Shown here: positions 22,601 to 30,861 of the stretch, piece by piece | Numbering within the stretch: position 1 is the stretch's first letter | How the letters are laid out: every line of letters starts with the position of its first letter | Source of the DNA: Phoronis australis | Taxonomy: Eukaryota; Phoronida; Phoronidae | Length of the DNA: 64,000 nucleotides | Assembly: GCA_002633005.1 (NCBI GenBank) | Contig: NMRA01000189.1 | Location: 1-64,000, forward strand | Reading direction: 5' to 3' | Notes under the pieces: model-generated | Told to the model about the DNA's origin: nothing | What the model saw: the letters and a program-made list of their open reading frames with translations, nothing else | Databases searched by the model: none | Program-made: the position numbers and the translations under genes

Positions 22601-23763
22601 CACGCCTTTCAGTGCAGTACGAGTCTCATTCACTTTTTTTAATGTTGTTAAGTCGCATTGCATATGCGCAACCTGGGCTTCTGAGGTGGGGAACACTTCC
22701 ATTTTGGCCGTATTTTCAACGTTTTTAGCTTGTTAGTTTAGAGACATGCTTGACACAACTAGGAACATATTGAGTTTATGGTATTGTTCATTTGTTAAAA
22801 AAAGTTTTATATTTAAGTGATTCACAAAACTGCATGGCTCCAAACTTTACTTATTGTTGCCGGTCGGATGGGGTACCTGCCGGGGATGGGTTACCTGCCG
22901 GTTGGATGGGTTACCTGCCGGGGGATGGGGTACCAGCTGGTGGATGGGTTATCTGCCAGTGGATGGGTTACCTGCTGGCGAATGGGTTACCTGCCGGGGG
23001 ATGGGGTACCTGCCGGAAGATTGGTTACCTTCCGGGGGATGGGTTACCAGCCGGCGGATGGGTTACCTGCCGGGGGATGGGATACCTGCTGGTGGATGGG
23101 TTACCTGCNNNNNNNNNNNNNNNNNNNNNNNNNNNNNNNNNNNNNNCTGCCGGCGGATGGGTTACCTGCCGGCGGATGGGTTACCTGCCGGCGGATGGGT
23201 TATCTGCGGGGGGATGGGTTACCTGCCGGGGGATGGGTTACCTGCCGGGGGATGGGTTCTATTGTGCATTTCATTTTGTAGGCCATTTCAGCTTAAGAGT
23301 TAATGTTGAACTGGGCTCATGTCAGCATCTGACCCTTTTGTTGTGATGAATTTAATCACTCACATGCTGTCCTAAAATCTTGCTTTTCAGATTCTCCGTG
23401 TGTGCTTGTACAGTATATATAAAACTTATTATTTTTCATTACAGTACAAAACACTGCAAGTATTTCAAACATGGCAAAGGGGAGTGTCCGTTTTACGACA
23501 AGTGCTTTTACCTACATGCCTACCCAGACGGCACTAAGGCCCCGCCTAAACCACGCCCACCAAGGCGTCGCTATGTCAACTCAGATAACCAGATCGACTT
23601 AATAGAACACATTCTTTTGTTAGACTTCCTTGAGCACCGGGAGAATCAACGGCTCTATGGAATGTTTGAGGATGATGATGACGAGGATGATATCTATGAC
23701 ATGCTTTTCGGATACGATTCGTTTGACGATTCAGATTACGAAGAAAGTGACCTCTTGTTTTAA
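4637..23763 (+). CDS. MKRN1: Makorin RING E3 ubiquitin ligase (spliced gene, 7 exons)
   Basis: Makorins are RING-type E3 ubiquitin ligases that also bind RNA through CCCH zinc fingers. The exons I use are 4637-4689, 10390-10518 (or its duplicate 12068-12196), 15996-16231 (or 18577-18812), 20052-20260, 21175-21389, 22210-22320 and 23445-23763. They total 1272 nt, join without a phase break and give 423 residues, slightly shorter than vertebrate MKRN1. Domain order is the makorin signature: CCCH fingers at C17-H35 and C46-H64, a basic linker, a CCCH finger at C166-H184 followed by the makorin Cys-His segment, a C3HC4 RING at C233-C286, a CCCH finger at C322-H342, then an acidic tail. All introns are GT-AG. 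The start ATG has a purine at -3 and G at +4. Introns hold many repeats and assembly duplications. I saw no clear polyA signal close to the stop. The family assignment is certain; which vertebrate paralogue it matches is not, and invertebrates commonly have one makorin. Confidence 0.95.
5046..5925. repeat. Direct duplication with about 5981-6857 (contig overlap in makorin intron 1)
   Basis: About 880 bp from tatagactggaaaatttcac to tcataagcacattgtt occurs twice, 930 bp apart, with roughly a dozen differences. The first copy stops at N5926 and the second continues into unique sequence. Inside each copy an AT-rich degenerate tandem repeat recurs around the core aataat.gtatagac.ggaaatttg. Confidence 0.9.
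5927..5978 (+). other. Orphan start-exon-like fragment at a contig edge
   Basis: Directly after N5926 the text gcgaaacaagATGGCGGAC opens an in-frame Met-Ala-Asp-Glu-Leu-Trp segment ending at a gtaacc donor. It belongs to neither duplicated copy around it. It may be the misplaced edge of another locus. Confidence 0.3.
9009..9424. repeat. 34-bp minisatellite with a four-unit higher-order period
   Basis: About twelve tandem copies of a 34-bp unit containing gcatgaaggcctggctgtat lie in makorin intron 1. Variant units recur every 136 bp (the 9045-9145 block matches 9181-9281), so four-unit blocks were amplified together. Open - strand frames across it are a by-product of a stop-free repeat unit. 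Confidence 0.9.
9496..9790 (-). mobile_element. tRNA-derived SINE
   Basis: Reading on the - strand, a tRNA-like head (about 9780-9715) contains an A-box-like tggtgaagtgg and a perfect B box ggttcaaatcc. Its anticodon-arm region resembles tRNA-Leu (ctcaaaa). The arms do not fold well, so it is a derived promoter, not a working tRNA. A body of about 200 bp follows. The head recurs at 11349-11450 through contig overlap and the body recurs at 45395-45880. Confidence 0.75.
10390..10518 (+). CDS. MKRN1: Makorin exon 2, copy A (CCCH fingers 1 and 2)
   Basis: The exon follows a pyrimidine-rich ttccattgcag acceptor and ends at AG before gtttga. It encodes most of finger 1 (C-x7-C-x5-C-x3-H with exon 1) and the first three Cys of finger 2, whose final His is supplied by exon 3. 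A second copy lies 1678 bp downstream at 12068-12196. The copies differ at 5 of 129 bases, three of them changing residues in the inter-finger linker (Thr/Ser, Ala/Thr, Thr/Asn). All zinc ligands are intact in both. Confidence 0.93.
10740..11191. repeat. 73-bp minisatellite, first haplotype copy
   Basis: Tandem units of 73 bp with core gacagaataccatgtgttgcc and atggcaaatgatcgtttgat lie in makorin intron 2. The last units are nearly identical and the first ones diverged, typical of an array growing at one end. The array is cut by N11192. Confidence 0.88.
12068..12196 (+). CDS. MKRN1: Makorin exon 2, copy B (probable allele)
   Basis: Same length, splice borders and phase as the copy at 10390-10518. 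The flanking introns are duplicated as well, from about 9697 onward against 11349 onward, and the single N at 11192 closes the first copy. That arrangement favours two haplotypes of one exon placed in tandem. A genuine tandem exon duplication used alternatively is possible, because either copy splices in phase to exons 1 and 3. Confidence 0.85.
12415..12950. repeat. 73-bp minisatellite, second haplotype copy
   Basis: The same 73-bp family as at 10740-11191, on the next contig. Unit order and variants differ, so the two haplotypes differ in array composition. It ends near 12950 as units decay. Confidence 0.88.
13675..14070 (+). CDS. Transposon-borne protein with P2X7 C-terminal-like cysteine-rich motif
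   Basis: ORF of 131 residues from ATG (AAAATGG) inside the TTAA transposon. An acidic N-terminal part of about 75 residues, with many Asp, Glu, Ala and Tyr, precedes a Trp-Cys-Lys-Cys-x2-Cys-x2-Met-Pro-x4-Glu-Cys-x-Cys-Cys motif. Spaced Cys plus Met-Pro and Cys-Cys-x-Glu is the pattern of the cytoplasmic cysteine-rich tail of P2X7 receptors, which in invertebrates also occurs as stand-alone proteins. There is no P2X channel domain. The last 30 residues look less conserved and could be intron read-through. Function is unknown; the assignment rests on motif recognition. Confidence 0.55.
   Translation: MAGVGDPYHTDSSVSDGDLVHSTGDEEFFHGHSVGGYMFEPEYNEAEYAQAQAAVERNEAATEDRRGDTSWCKCTVCVVMPSSMECLCCSEFDEAKPLLDMVKWTSGIPRTEEQLSHLPECPATHSHWMVT
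14460..14549 (-). CDS. Possible second half of the THAP domain
   Basis: In one - strand frame the sequence reads Leu-Phe-Thr-Glu, then [10 protein letters not shown]. This resembles the C-terminal end of THAP domains, where a Leu-Lys-x-Asp-Ala-Val-Pro-Ser/Thr-x-Phe motif is usual. The Cys-x2-His ligand pair that should precede it is not in the same frame, so an exon boundary or decay is likely. A Ser/Thr-rich frame (14128-14427, -) follows in a shifted register. With the N-terminal half at 17545-17709 this would make a leftward-reading split gene in the same transposon. Confidence 0.35.
14777..14829. repeat. 19-bp perfect hairpin flanked by 10-bp direct repeats, inside the transposon
   Basis: taggcaatgaccatcgcct at 14777-14795 is inverted at 14811-14829 with a 15-nt loop. 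attgcaggta occurs immediately on each side (14769-14778 and 14831-14840). It looks like a small insertion with a target duplication, or a regulatory foldback. Confidence 0.7.
15092..15402. other. Allelic overlap: empty transposon site (left flank)
   Basis: This stretch repeats 13045-13340 with small changes and continues through gaagccTTAAgtcacaaaatc without the transposon. It is the pre-insertion state of the locus. 13045-13340 is the same flank on the occupied haplotype. Confidence 0.8.
15996..16231 (+). CDS. MKRN1: Makorin exon 3, copy A (end of finger 2 and basic linker)
   Basis: The acceptor is aacaacag and the donor is gtaagt. The exon begins by completing Arg-Tyr-Asp-His of finger 2, then encodes a Lys/Ser/Thr-rich linker ending in Arg-Arg-Tyr-Asn-Asp. 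It is 236 nt, phase 2 in and phase 1 out. It lies on the contig between N15091 and N17544, the haplotype that lacks the transposon insertion. Its duplicate is at 18577-18812. Confidence 0.9.
16826..16944. repeat. Short 20-bp degenerate tandem repeat (second allele 19401-19520)
   Basis: Six units of about 20 bp around cttgtc.c(c/t)tagtcatgtg lie in makorin intron 3, with the matching allele at 19401-19520. Confidence 0.75.
17493..17543 (+). CDS. MKRN1: Makorin exon 4, truncated copy at contig end
   Basis: After a tttctacag acceptor the sequence matches the first 51 bases of makorin exon 4 and then stops at the single N at 17544. The full exon is at 20052-20260. What follows the N is unrelated transposon DNA, so the truncation is an assembly edge, not a broken gene. 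Confidence 0.85.
17545..17709 (-). CDS. THAP-domain protein, N-terminal part (cut by contig end)
   Basis: From ATG at 17709 the frame encodes Met-Pro-x-Cys-Cys-Cys-Val-Pro-x-Cys, then Leu-His-Arg-Phe-x-x-Asp and Arg-x-x-Trp. These are hallmarks of the THAP zinc-coordinating DNA-binding domain (first Cys pair, the Phe-His/Arg-Phe segment, the conserved Trp). It runs into the N at 17544 after 55 residues. It lies just inside the right inverted repeat, reading toward the left end. In THAP-bearing transposons this domain recognises the element's own termini; that role here is inferred. Confidence 0.7.
18577..18812 (+). CDS. MKRN1: Makorin exon 3, copy B (probable allele)
   Basis: Identical in length and borders to 15996-16231. 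I see one residue difference (Tyr in copy A, His in copy B, within the basic linker) and a few silent changes. This copy is on the contig that begins at 17545 and continues uninterrupted into exons 4-7, so it is the version physically linked to the rest of the gene. Confidence 0.9.
20052..20260 (+). CDS. MKRN1: Makorin exon 4 (CCCH finger 3 and makorin Cys-His segment)
   Basis: This 209-nt exon encodes a CCCH finger (Cys-Pro-Tyr start, ligands at residues 166, 174, 180 and 184), then His-Gly-Asp-x-Cys-Asp-x-Cys-Gly. That is the characteristic makorin-type Cys-His motif lying between the third finger and the RING. It ends at Lys before a gtgggt donor, phase 0, and splices to the RING exon. Confidence 0.95.
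21175..22320 (+). CDS. MKRN1: Makorin exons 5-6 (RING finger)
   Basis: Exon 5 (21175-21389) carries the first six RING ligands (C233, C236, C257, H259, C262, C265) within a Ser-Lys-Asp-x-x-Cys-Gly-Ile-Cys-Met context typical of makorins. Exon 6 (22210-22320) begins by completing an Arg codon and encodes Ser-Cys-Pro-Glu-Cys, the last two ligands (C283, C286). The RING recruits the E2 enzyme. The intron between (21390-22209) has no other recognisable feature. Confidence 0.95.
22861..23257. repeat. 20-bp GC-rich minisatellite with sequence gap, makorin intron 6
   Basis: About twenty units of the form ggatgggttacctgccgggg form the most GC-rich stretch of the window. 38 N at 23109-23146 mark an unresolved part, so true length is unknown. 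The unit lacks stops in all three + frames, which creates overlapping spurious ORFs. Confidence 0.92.
23445..23763 (+). CDS. MKRN1: Makorin exon 7 (C-terminal CCCH finger, acidic tail, stop)
   Basis: The acceptor is tttttcattacag. The exon encodes the last CCCH finger (C322, C332, C338, H342) and the makorin-typical His-Ala-Tyr-Pro-Asp-Gly, then a Pro/Arg-rich stretch. A strongly Asp/Glu-rich tail follows, ending in Leu-Leu-Phe and TAA. A similar acidic C terminus is present in vertebrate MKRN1. Confidence 0.95.
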
Positions 23764-26700
23764 TGCCCTGTACAGCTTTTGTGTCCTTATCTGGATCGTG
23801 AAGTCTAATCTTCTAAGTCATACTGAGCTACTTTTTCTGTGGTGCAGACTCAAGATAAGTATTTGATTGTGTGGTCCAATGTATTGTAGTTTATGGTAAT
23901 GAGTTTTCAGTCCAAGTTTACACTTGATAACCTGTAGATTCGACCTGGAGACTTGATTTCAGACTCAAACTTAAAGCGTCACTACTGGGGTCATCAAGTA
24001 TAAACTAGAATTAGACGCACATACATAATATTGTTGAGCTGAGAGTGTAACGGACACTTGTCTTAGGTTTGCATGTTATTAAGTAGAATAGAATACATCA
24101 AAAATAACTTGGGGGATTAGACCACAGATCCAGACGATTGTTGCGGATGGCAGTATTGTGTGGGTAAGTCGGGGAACTTCTCTTAGTAGTCACGAGTTCT
24201 AGCATGGGCTGAGTTGCATTAGCAGTTACAGTTGTTGACTTGGCTATGGGGCCTGTACTGTTTGGTGACAGTAGCATGTGTTGCTTAGCTAGGTGTTCTC
24301 ATGTCTTGCCAACTATAAATTTTGATAATTTCCTAATAGTTCTTTGATAATTTTTTGGTTAATTGTCTCCTTTGGTTTGTGCTCAAAATTTCATTTTGTT
24401 TGTATATTCCATTATTTAATCGCATGTGTCATCGTTTTCATTGGACTTCAGTTAATATTAATTAGATTTTGTTCTTCGTTGTATGCAATTGAGCGAGTTC
24501 ATTAAGGGGAAATTCTGCGGTGGGATTGGTGTACCACACTGTTAACTGACTTAATTCAGAAAGTTGGACAGGTTCTAAACAATTTAGCTCCTAATACTGA
24601 TTATTTTTTCACTTAGCGAATGTCTAAACGTACTTATTAGAAGGTGAGGTAAAGTTATGGCAAAACCTGCCAATTTAGGACACGGCATGGCCAACTAGTG
24701 AAATTTTATTGTTTCATTTTTTCACACCTAACAAATGCTGTTTCACTTTTACTTAAAGGTCTATGTCATAGTCACCATCTGACAGTCATTCTTGGAAATT
24801 GTGAATGTTCATAACAGTATGTTAGATTACAGATTTTGGCAATGATTTTCCGAAATTGTTGACATTTTGCCTAACTCCAAAAACGTTGATGTTGCCAGGG
24901 TAAGAAATTCCTTCAAAGTTGTATCAATTATCTTTGTTGACATTCATCTCTCCTAGATCATTCCCGTCTCTGCGCAACAGTTTTAATAGTCTTTCTCACG
25001 TTTAGTAGTTCTACGCATAATGAATTTTCCTTTTCACACTATCATGGATGCATGAACGATGTCCTGCCACGTTTCGTTTCCAGTTGCCATTGCTGTTTGC
25101 TAGAAGTTGTGCAACATCCTTGTTTATCTAATGGAAAATAAGAACAAAATTTATCCAGCTTTCAGCTGTAATATTGGTCCAAACTTTTTGTGCAGCTTCG
25201 TATTTCTGATATCCTTAATCCATTCGCATTCCAACTGTAAAGTATTGATTGTTGGCGAGCAAGAGACTTTGGGGTCTGCCGTGTCTAAAGCTAGAATGTT
25301 TGATTGGCTTTGCTTGTGTGATAATGGTGATGGAATGTATTATCACTGCCACAACTCAGTTTTGTTTAGGTCAGTTACTGATATTCATCTTTAACTAGAA
25401 CTAATGTGACGACTTGACGTGTAGATTTTGTTGATATTGTAACGTCATTTGTTGGAACTTAACCACAAGGGTGTATCTGGTAAGGAAGAGCCAGGATGGC
25501 TTTCTGTATAGAATTCAGCATATTTAGCAACTTGGTCTTGTTTGCTTTGCTTAAACATTCCTCTATTATTACTTGTTACCATGGCTATTTCTTACGTACC
25601 TACATACGACGAGGAAAGATTGTTACTTCCAACAAGTATTCCCACAAAATGTACTTAGTTAATGCTCCACAACTAAAACTGGCAAGTTTGTTGCGGACAG
25701 TCTGTCAATAGACTTGTCTCTGAACTCTTCTGTCGCTGAGGTAGAAAAATGCTTAGCATGGTCATCCTACTTTTCAAAATGTAAGGCACTCCTCAGTTGT
25801 GTAACCAGGATTTATGCTTTCTTCCAAGTTTTGGTGTCGACATTGTAAATTAAAAATGCAATATTACAAGCTTGATGAATCGCACAATAATTAGTTTGAG
25901 ATAGCAACCAGTACATTTGCATGTGAGGTAGGTCAAGTGCTTACCATGTCGTGCATTGTGGGTAATGTGCTCTATCATGGTGGACCTATTGTCAATGCGT
26001 TGTGTATTTGTATTTAGATCTATTTCCTGTGCTATATTCACATATATGTTATAGTCTACTAAAGAACACTTCAGTTCAGGCCAAAAAAGCATTGGTTGGT
26101 CTCTAGCCCGGACTCATTCAAAAAATGCATCAATTTCCGACATTGCCAAGGTTTCATGTTTTTTTTTTGAAAGTCTGCGCAAAAGCACACAAGTAAGGTT
26201 TGAAACGCAATGCTTTGCAAAGTGATGAGTAAAAACAAAAATAAATCCCACATTGTTTTTGCTCGTTTCTGTTGATTTTCTTTTTTGAAAGTCAGCACAG
26301 ACCATAACCCTCTATGCTTTTCAGGTTCTATCAAACAGTAGCAACAGCGCTGCACCCTGGTGGTTTCCCATCTATTCTAAAAAAGGAGTGCAAGTAATTG
26401 CGTCGTGTGTGTTCACTCATTTTTCCAGATACAAATGCTGCACTAATTAGAACATCGTGTACACAAAATACATGCCTACAAATTGCTCGCAGCTGACAAA
26501 GCGTTTATACAGGAGGGCCTCGATTACGACATACGCTTAAGTTTCTTCAAATTAGAACACAATGTGGTGAAATGGTCGTATTTTATTTCATCAAAATTTT
26601 CAACGAAAGTAAACAAGGCAATTTTGATTATCGTGATTATTTGAAAACTTTATACAGTACGGAAGTCATCTGTTATCAGCAGGCACACCATGAAATTTTG

Positions 26701-27720
26701 ATCATTTCTGGCAATAACAGTGCTTCGAAAATGAAAAAAATGACGATTTTGGAAATTATTTTTGTTGAAATTTGAGGTAACTTTACCATGCCTTGTTTAG
26801 AACATTAACAGCAATGTAACATACAAATCTCCTAGGCACAATGTTACACAGTGTGATTTGGTTCAAATCATAATTGCTTACAACAAGCAGAAACTCTACT
26901 TGGAACAAATGTGGCTTACCACAAATGAAAGTGATCGGAGAATAGTATTGCTTGGCCTGCTGGACCATATTTATGATAGTAAAGCCTGTGCCTGAGTGCA
27001 AAGTATGCAGACAGTTGACAGACAGTCGGAAACACCTTTGTGCCACATCACACTTTAACTTTAGAAGTGGTGTACAAATAGTTTAAACCGGTGAGGGCTC
27101 AAAATATTACAGGGCCCCTTATTGAACAGGCGTAAGAATTTGAAGGCAATTTCACAGTTGGCTGAGGTGGAACGGAAAAAGAACGTCAATGGTAGAAGGG
27201 TTTATGACGAGACATTTAAGTTGCAAAAGACCTAAAAGTCTGCCCTTGGTATAAGGGAATGTCATTATAGCCTAGCTGTCAAAAGGCCTTTGTTATACAT
27301 TGCTACAACGTTAGATAGAATGTGTATTACTCTAAAAATGTAGTTATGCACAAAACAGTACCTAACATTTTGTTTTCTGGTGCCTGTTGTATATTTCTTT
27401 TGAAATGAACATGTTAATGTATATTACACAGAAGCAAAAATAATCTTTAAAAAAACTGGTATGAGAAGCAGAACAGACCTTGGTAAATTGCGCACCATTG
27501 GACATAGGAAAACATGTTCAAGTGGTGCTCTTCGGTAATGACGTCAGAAGCAGATAACAACACAGTTCAAAAGCACTGTAAAACACACACGTCAATTGAA
27601 TCACAAAACTTAATGGCTGAATGTGCTCCTTACTCATGCTCATGTCTAGAAGTAACTTGACTCATAGACCAGGAAACCTGAATCAACTTTAGTTATTTAC
27701 ATTAATATTCAATAGATTAG
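23764..27720. other. Makorin 3' untranslated and convergent spacer, no gene seen
   Basis: AT-rich sequence with only short unsupported ORFs. Makorin transcription ends somewhere here and TBK1 transcription on the other strand ends to the right at or below 30862. No clear polyA signal, RNA gene or repeat array was recognised. Confidence 0.6.
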
Positions 27721-27723
27721 TAC

Positions 27724-27791
27724 ATGGGCGGCTCACCATAGGGGGCTGGGGGGCTATAGCCCCCACTTTTTACAGTGCTGCGCCGCCCATG
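27724..27791. repeat. Short CATGGGCGGC inverted-end element (second copy 3104-3192)
   Basis: acatgggcggc at the left and gccgcccatg at the right enclose ggggctggggggctatagcccccactttt. A related copy lies at 3104-3192 with atgggcaacac/gtgccacccatg ends. Confidence 0.6.
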
Positions 27792-27899
27792 AAGTATAAG
27801 TTTTACATGGCATTAAAGCATTGCTTTGTGTCAAAAAGGTCAAGTTTTGATTGAGACCACTTACCATACATGTTATAAAAATTGATCTCGCCTCGCTCC

Positions 27900-28500
27900 T
27901 TACTCGGTTCATTACAGTGTTTTCTCGTTGCTCTCAACTTGTTCGATTCTATAGCCCAACAACAAGCTGGGAAGATGACCCCTATAGCCAATATCTTACA
28001 TGTCTAACTCCATTTTGGCATTTATGGTTGGAGGGGCAGCTCTCTTGTTTGATAACTGTTCTAATCTCCAATAAAATTCTATCTAGCCTTACTGGGCTGT
28101 GCTGTTCAAAATAAAAGTTATGTTATAACATATTTGAACATAAACCAATAGCATTTCTGAAATCCTCGTCAAATGATCATTTTTTTTGAATCGTCAAAAT
28201 CGCCCAACTACAACCGAAGTTACGACAATCTATTCTTTCCGAACGTTCGCTCTGGGTTTGACTGCGTTCACACGTGGCCTGTAATAAGCCTGGTAGATAA
28301 TTGGCCTGCCTGTTGTCATATCAGACAAAAGACTGTGCTTTGCAGTTAACAAAGGAGCTAGATGTTATCACACGCTCACAACCCTCAATGTCTGGTAAAG
28401 TCACTGAATGGAAGAATGCCGTCATCTCGGACTCGGCAAGAACTGACATTTTGTTATTTCTTCAGACGAAACTCGTAATATTTCAGGTTACACCAAATTA
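27900..28500 (+). repeat. Dispersed interspersed repeat, long copy
   Basis: Matches about 230-300 and 760-955 (same strand) and 48540-48800 (opposite strand). Shared strings include caaccgaagttacgacaatc and tagcatttctgaaatcctc. No ORF of interest. It is probably a non-autonomous element; ends are not defined. Confidence 0.7.
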
Positions 28501-28948
28501 CTCCTAAAGTATGATCACATGTAAGTAGCTCATTTAGCCATTAGGTTTTGTGATTCAACTGGTGTGTTTTACAATGCTTTTGAACTGTCATGTTATCTGC
28601 TTCTGACCTCATTACCGAAGAGCACCACTTGAACAATACTCCTATAATGAACTGTGAGTTCTTTCAAAACCCCGAGATCACCTGAAATTGCACAGTTTGA
28701 CACATTTGAAACCAATTTCATTACTGTTACAGTAAGAGGCCTAAATCAAAACTTTGACATCATTAAACACACTAGGTTTAATACAACACATTAAAGGACC
28801 ATGTTAGACCAACAAAGTTCACAATATATTTTATACCTTGTAAATAAATCGATGTCAAAATTAAAGACTACATCAAAAATAACAACTATCAAAAAGCAGT
28901 GTAATGTCCTACACTACATGTACGTAGTAAATCAACACAACTACTGTA

Positions 28949-30462
28949 TTCACCCTAATAACCGCTCATGCCCTATATAAGCGCCCCCCACGCGTTTTCA
29001 GACTTTGCTAAAATAAGCACCCAGCCCATGAACATGCACGTGCGAAAAATGCCTTACCTACAGTGTTAAAATTCTACAGTAACGTCTTGAATTTATCAAT
29101 AATATCCGACAGTCCTGAAAAAATCATTGTGCGCAGAATTTGTAGACCACGAGCCTCGCCGCTATGTCGGTATTTAGCCGTGACTATACACTTCAAATTT
29201 CTGCCGTGCCTCAAAACGAACACAAAAGTTTTGCTGATCTTGTGAGGAATGTATCCCACTATCGTCTGGCCTTTCATAGCAGACGTAGTGTACTTGTCAA
29301 CGGGATTGTATTGTAGATATTTCCCGTTTAGAGAAATATAAATTTCTTTGTACATGTGAAAACTGTGAATCGAAGACTAATAAAAAACTTGGCCAGTGTT
29401 AAAAGCCCGTGGCTAGGAAGCGCACGCTACGTACATGTACCTCTCATCAAAGACATTAGTCGGGAACTATCCATTCATAAAACAAGTAGCATATCATCGG
29501 CAAGAAATGAATATTGGCACTAATTTCCAACAGTTTCTAATAAATGTTTGCGTTATTTTTAAGAGGGATTGTTTGATTAATCATAATTGGTGTTTTTATG
29601 TCAAATATCCGATAAAATGACCACTGACAGTGAATACTTACACACCCTTATACCTTAAAATAACTGTCAGATACATAGTCACGTACGCATCCAGCCACAC
29701 AGGGACTAACATGGGCCTTACCGAGACAAATTTCGAACGTTTTTAGTACATGAGACCGGCAAGTGCTGAATTAAACACGTTCTGCTTTAGGCCTACTGCG
29801 AGACAAGTGCTAATTTCTTTAGATACAATGCACATCTAACTCGTTCGATTGCGTTTACTCTAGCCAAAGACGGTCTCTGTTCTGGCAAATGAACTCTGGT
29901 GACACGCACGCCCTCGCTTACTCACAAACGCAGACGAACTTCAAAACAAAAGTCACGTGACAACAACATGATTGTGTGTTTGTCCAGAGATTTTTCTCGT
30001 GTTACCGGTCATAGATGGCACGATGTAGCACAGATTTGTACTTAAACCTGCCGTGATCCCGACTCCACGGGAACTTAAAAATCTTAGGGACGCTATTTGG
30101 AAAACTTAAGGAGGATTTCAGGTAATTTCCTTGAGTCGAAACTATTTTTATTCAAGCATTCAAGTCGCCATATCGACGATTGCGAGGCAGTCGGCAAGTT
30201 TTCGCCCTGAGATTTCAGCACAATTTTCTGTAAAATGATCGTAATTTAGCAGCAAAGTTTGATAGCAATGCTCCACGATTGTGTAGAAAGTCTTTCATAG
30301 GTTACAGATACGTCACAGAGGGTAAATATGACGAATCTTAGCTTTTGATTTCACCCATTTCAGAGACCAGGTTTTAACCGGCTTGGGTTACAATAAGCGC
30401 CCCCNCCCCCCCCCCCCCCGAAACGAATTTCTCTAAGCGCCCTGGGTGGTTATTAGGGTGAA
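28949..30462. mobile_element. 1.5-kb element with TTCACCCTAATAACC inverted ends and a HIRAN-like ORF
   Basis: The left end ttcaccctaataacc is matched by its inverse ggttattagggtgaa at the right end, each followed inward by a gcgc(t)-cccc-rich block. The right 400-500 bp recurs as a truncated copy at about 32455-32920. The interior contains a 93-residue - strand ORF described separately. A target-site duplication is not clear. It lies just beyond the 3' end of TBK1. Confidence 0.6.
29074..29355 (-). CDS. HIRAN-like protein fragment inside a mobile element
   Basis: This 93-residue frame has the pattern Gly-x-x-Ile/Val-Gly-x-Ile-Pro-x-x-Ile-Ser, then a Phe-x-Leu-x-x-Gly segment, Ile-x-Cys-x-Val-Thr, and a Gly-Leu-x-Ile strand. 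I associate this with the small HIRAN-like proteins that are very abundant in repeats of marine invertebrates. HIRAN domains bind DNA 3' ends in HLTF/Rad5 helicases; a role in transposition is only a guess. The ORF lacks the usual N-terminal region, so it may be a fragment. Confidence 0.4.
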   Translation of the reverse strand: MYKEIYISLNGKYLQYNPVDKYTTSAMKGQTIVGYIPHKISKTFVFVLRHGRNLKCIVTAKYRHSGEARGLQILRTMIFSGLSDIIDKFKTLL

Positions 30463-30861
30463 GTTTCTTCAGTAACACAACACAGGGACAGAGTCTAAAA
30501 ACTAGACCGTTTGCTTTTAAGCTATCATGATAAAATGCATGGCACTGACATTTTGAGGAATTTTAGCAATGTGATAACCTGTTGAAAAAAGTGTGATTTG
30601 ACAACTTCTTGAAAAGATGCACTGACATTTTGAGCTCTAGTAGCACTGTAGTACACCTTTGAATATGGAACAATTTTGACTATTTCTGTGAAAAAGCGAA
30701 GGAAGTACAGAGCCCAAAGTGAAAAACAATAATGAAACTAACAGCTGTCATAAAAACTGGAATTTCTCAAGTGGTGTATAAAATAAAGCATATATTAAAC
30801 AGTATAAGGTTACATAAGAAGTGGATTTTGAAAGACAACTAAAAAACTTGGTAGTCTGAAG

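Noticed and set aside
22792-23346. Overlapping ORFs of 149-184 residues on the + strand
   Set aside because: They are three frames of a stop-free 20-bp minisatellite with a gap in it; the Tyr-Leu-Pro-Ala-Gly repeats are a by-product.
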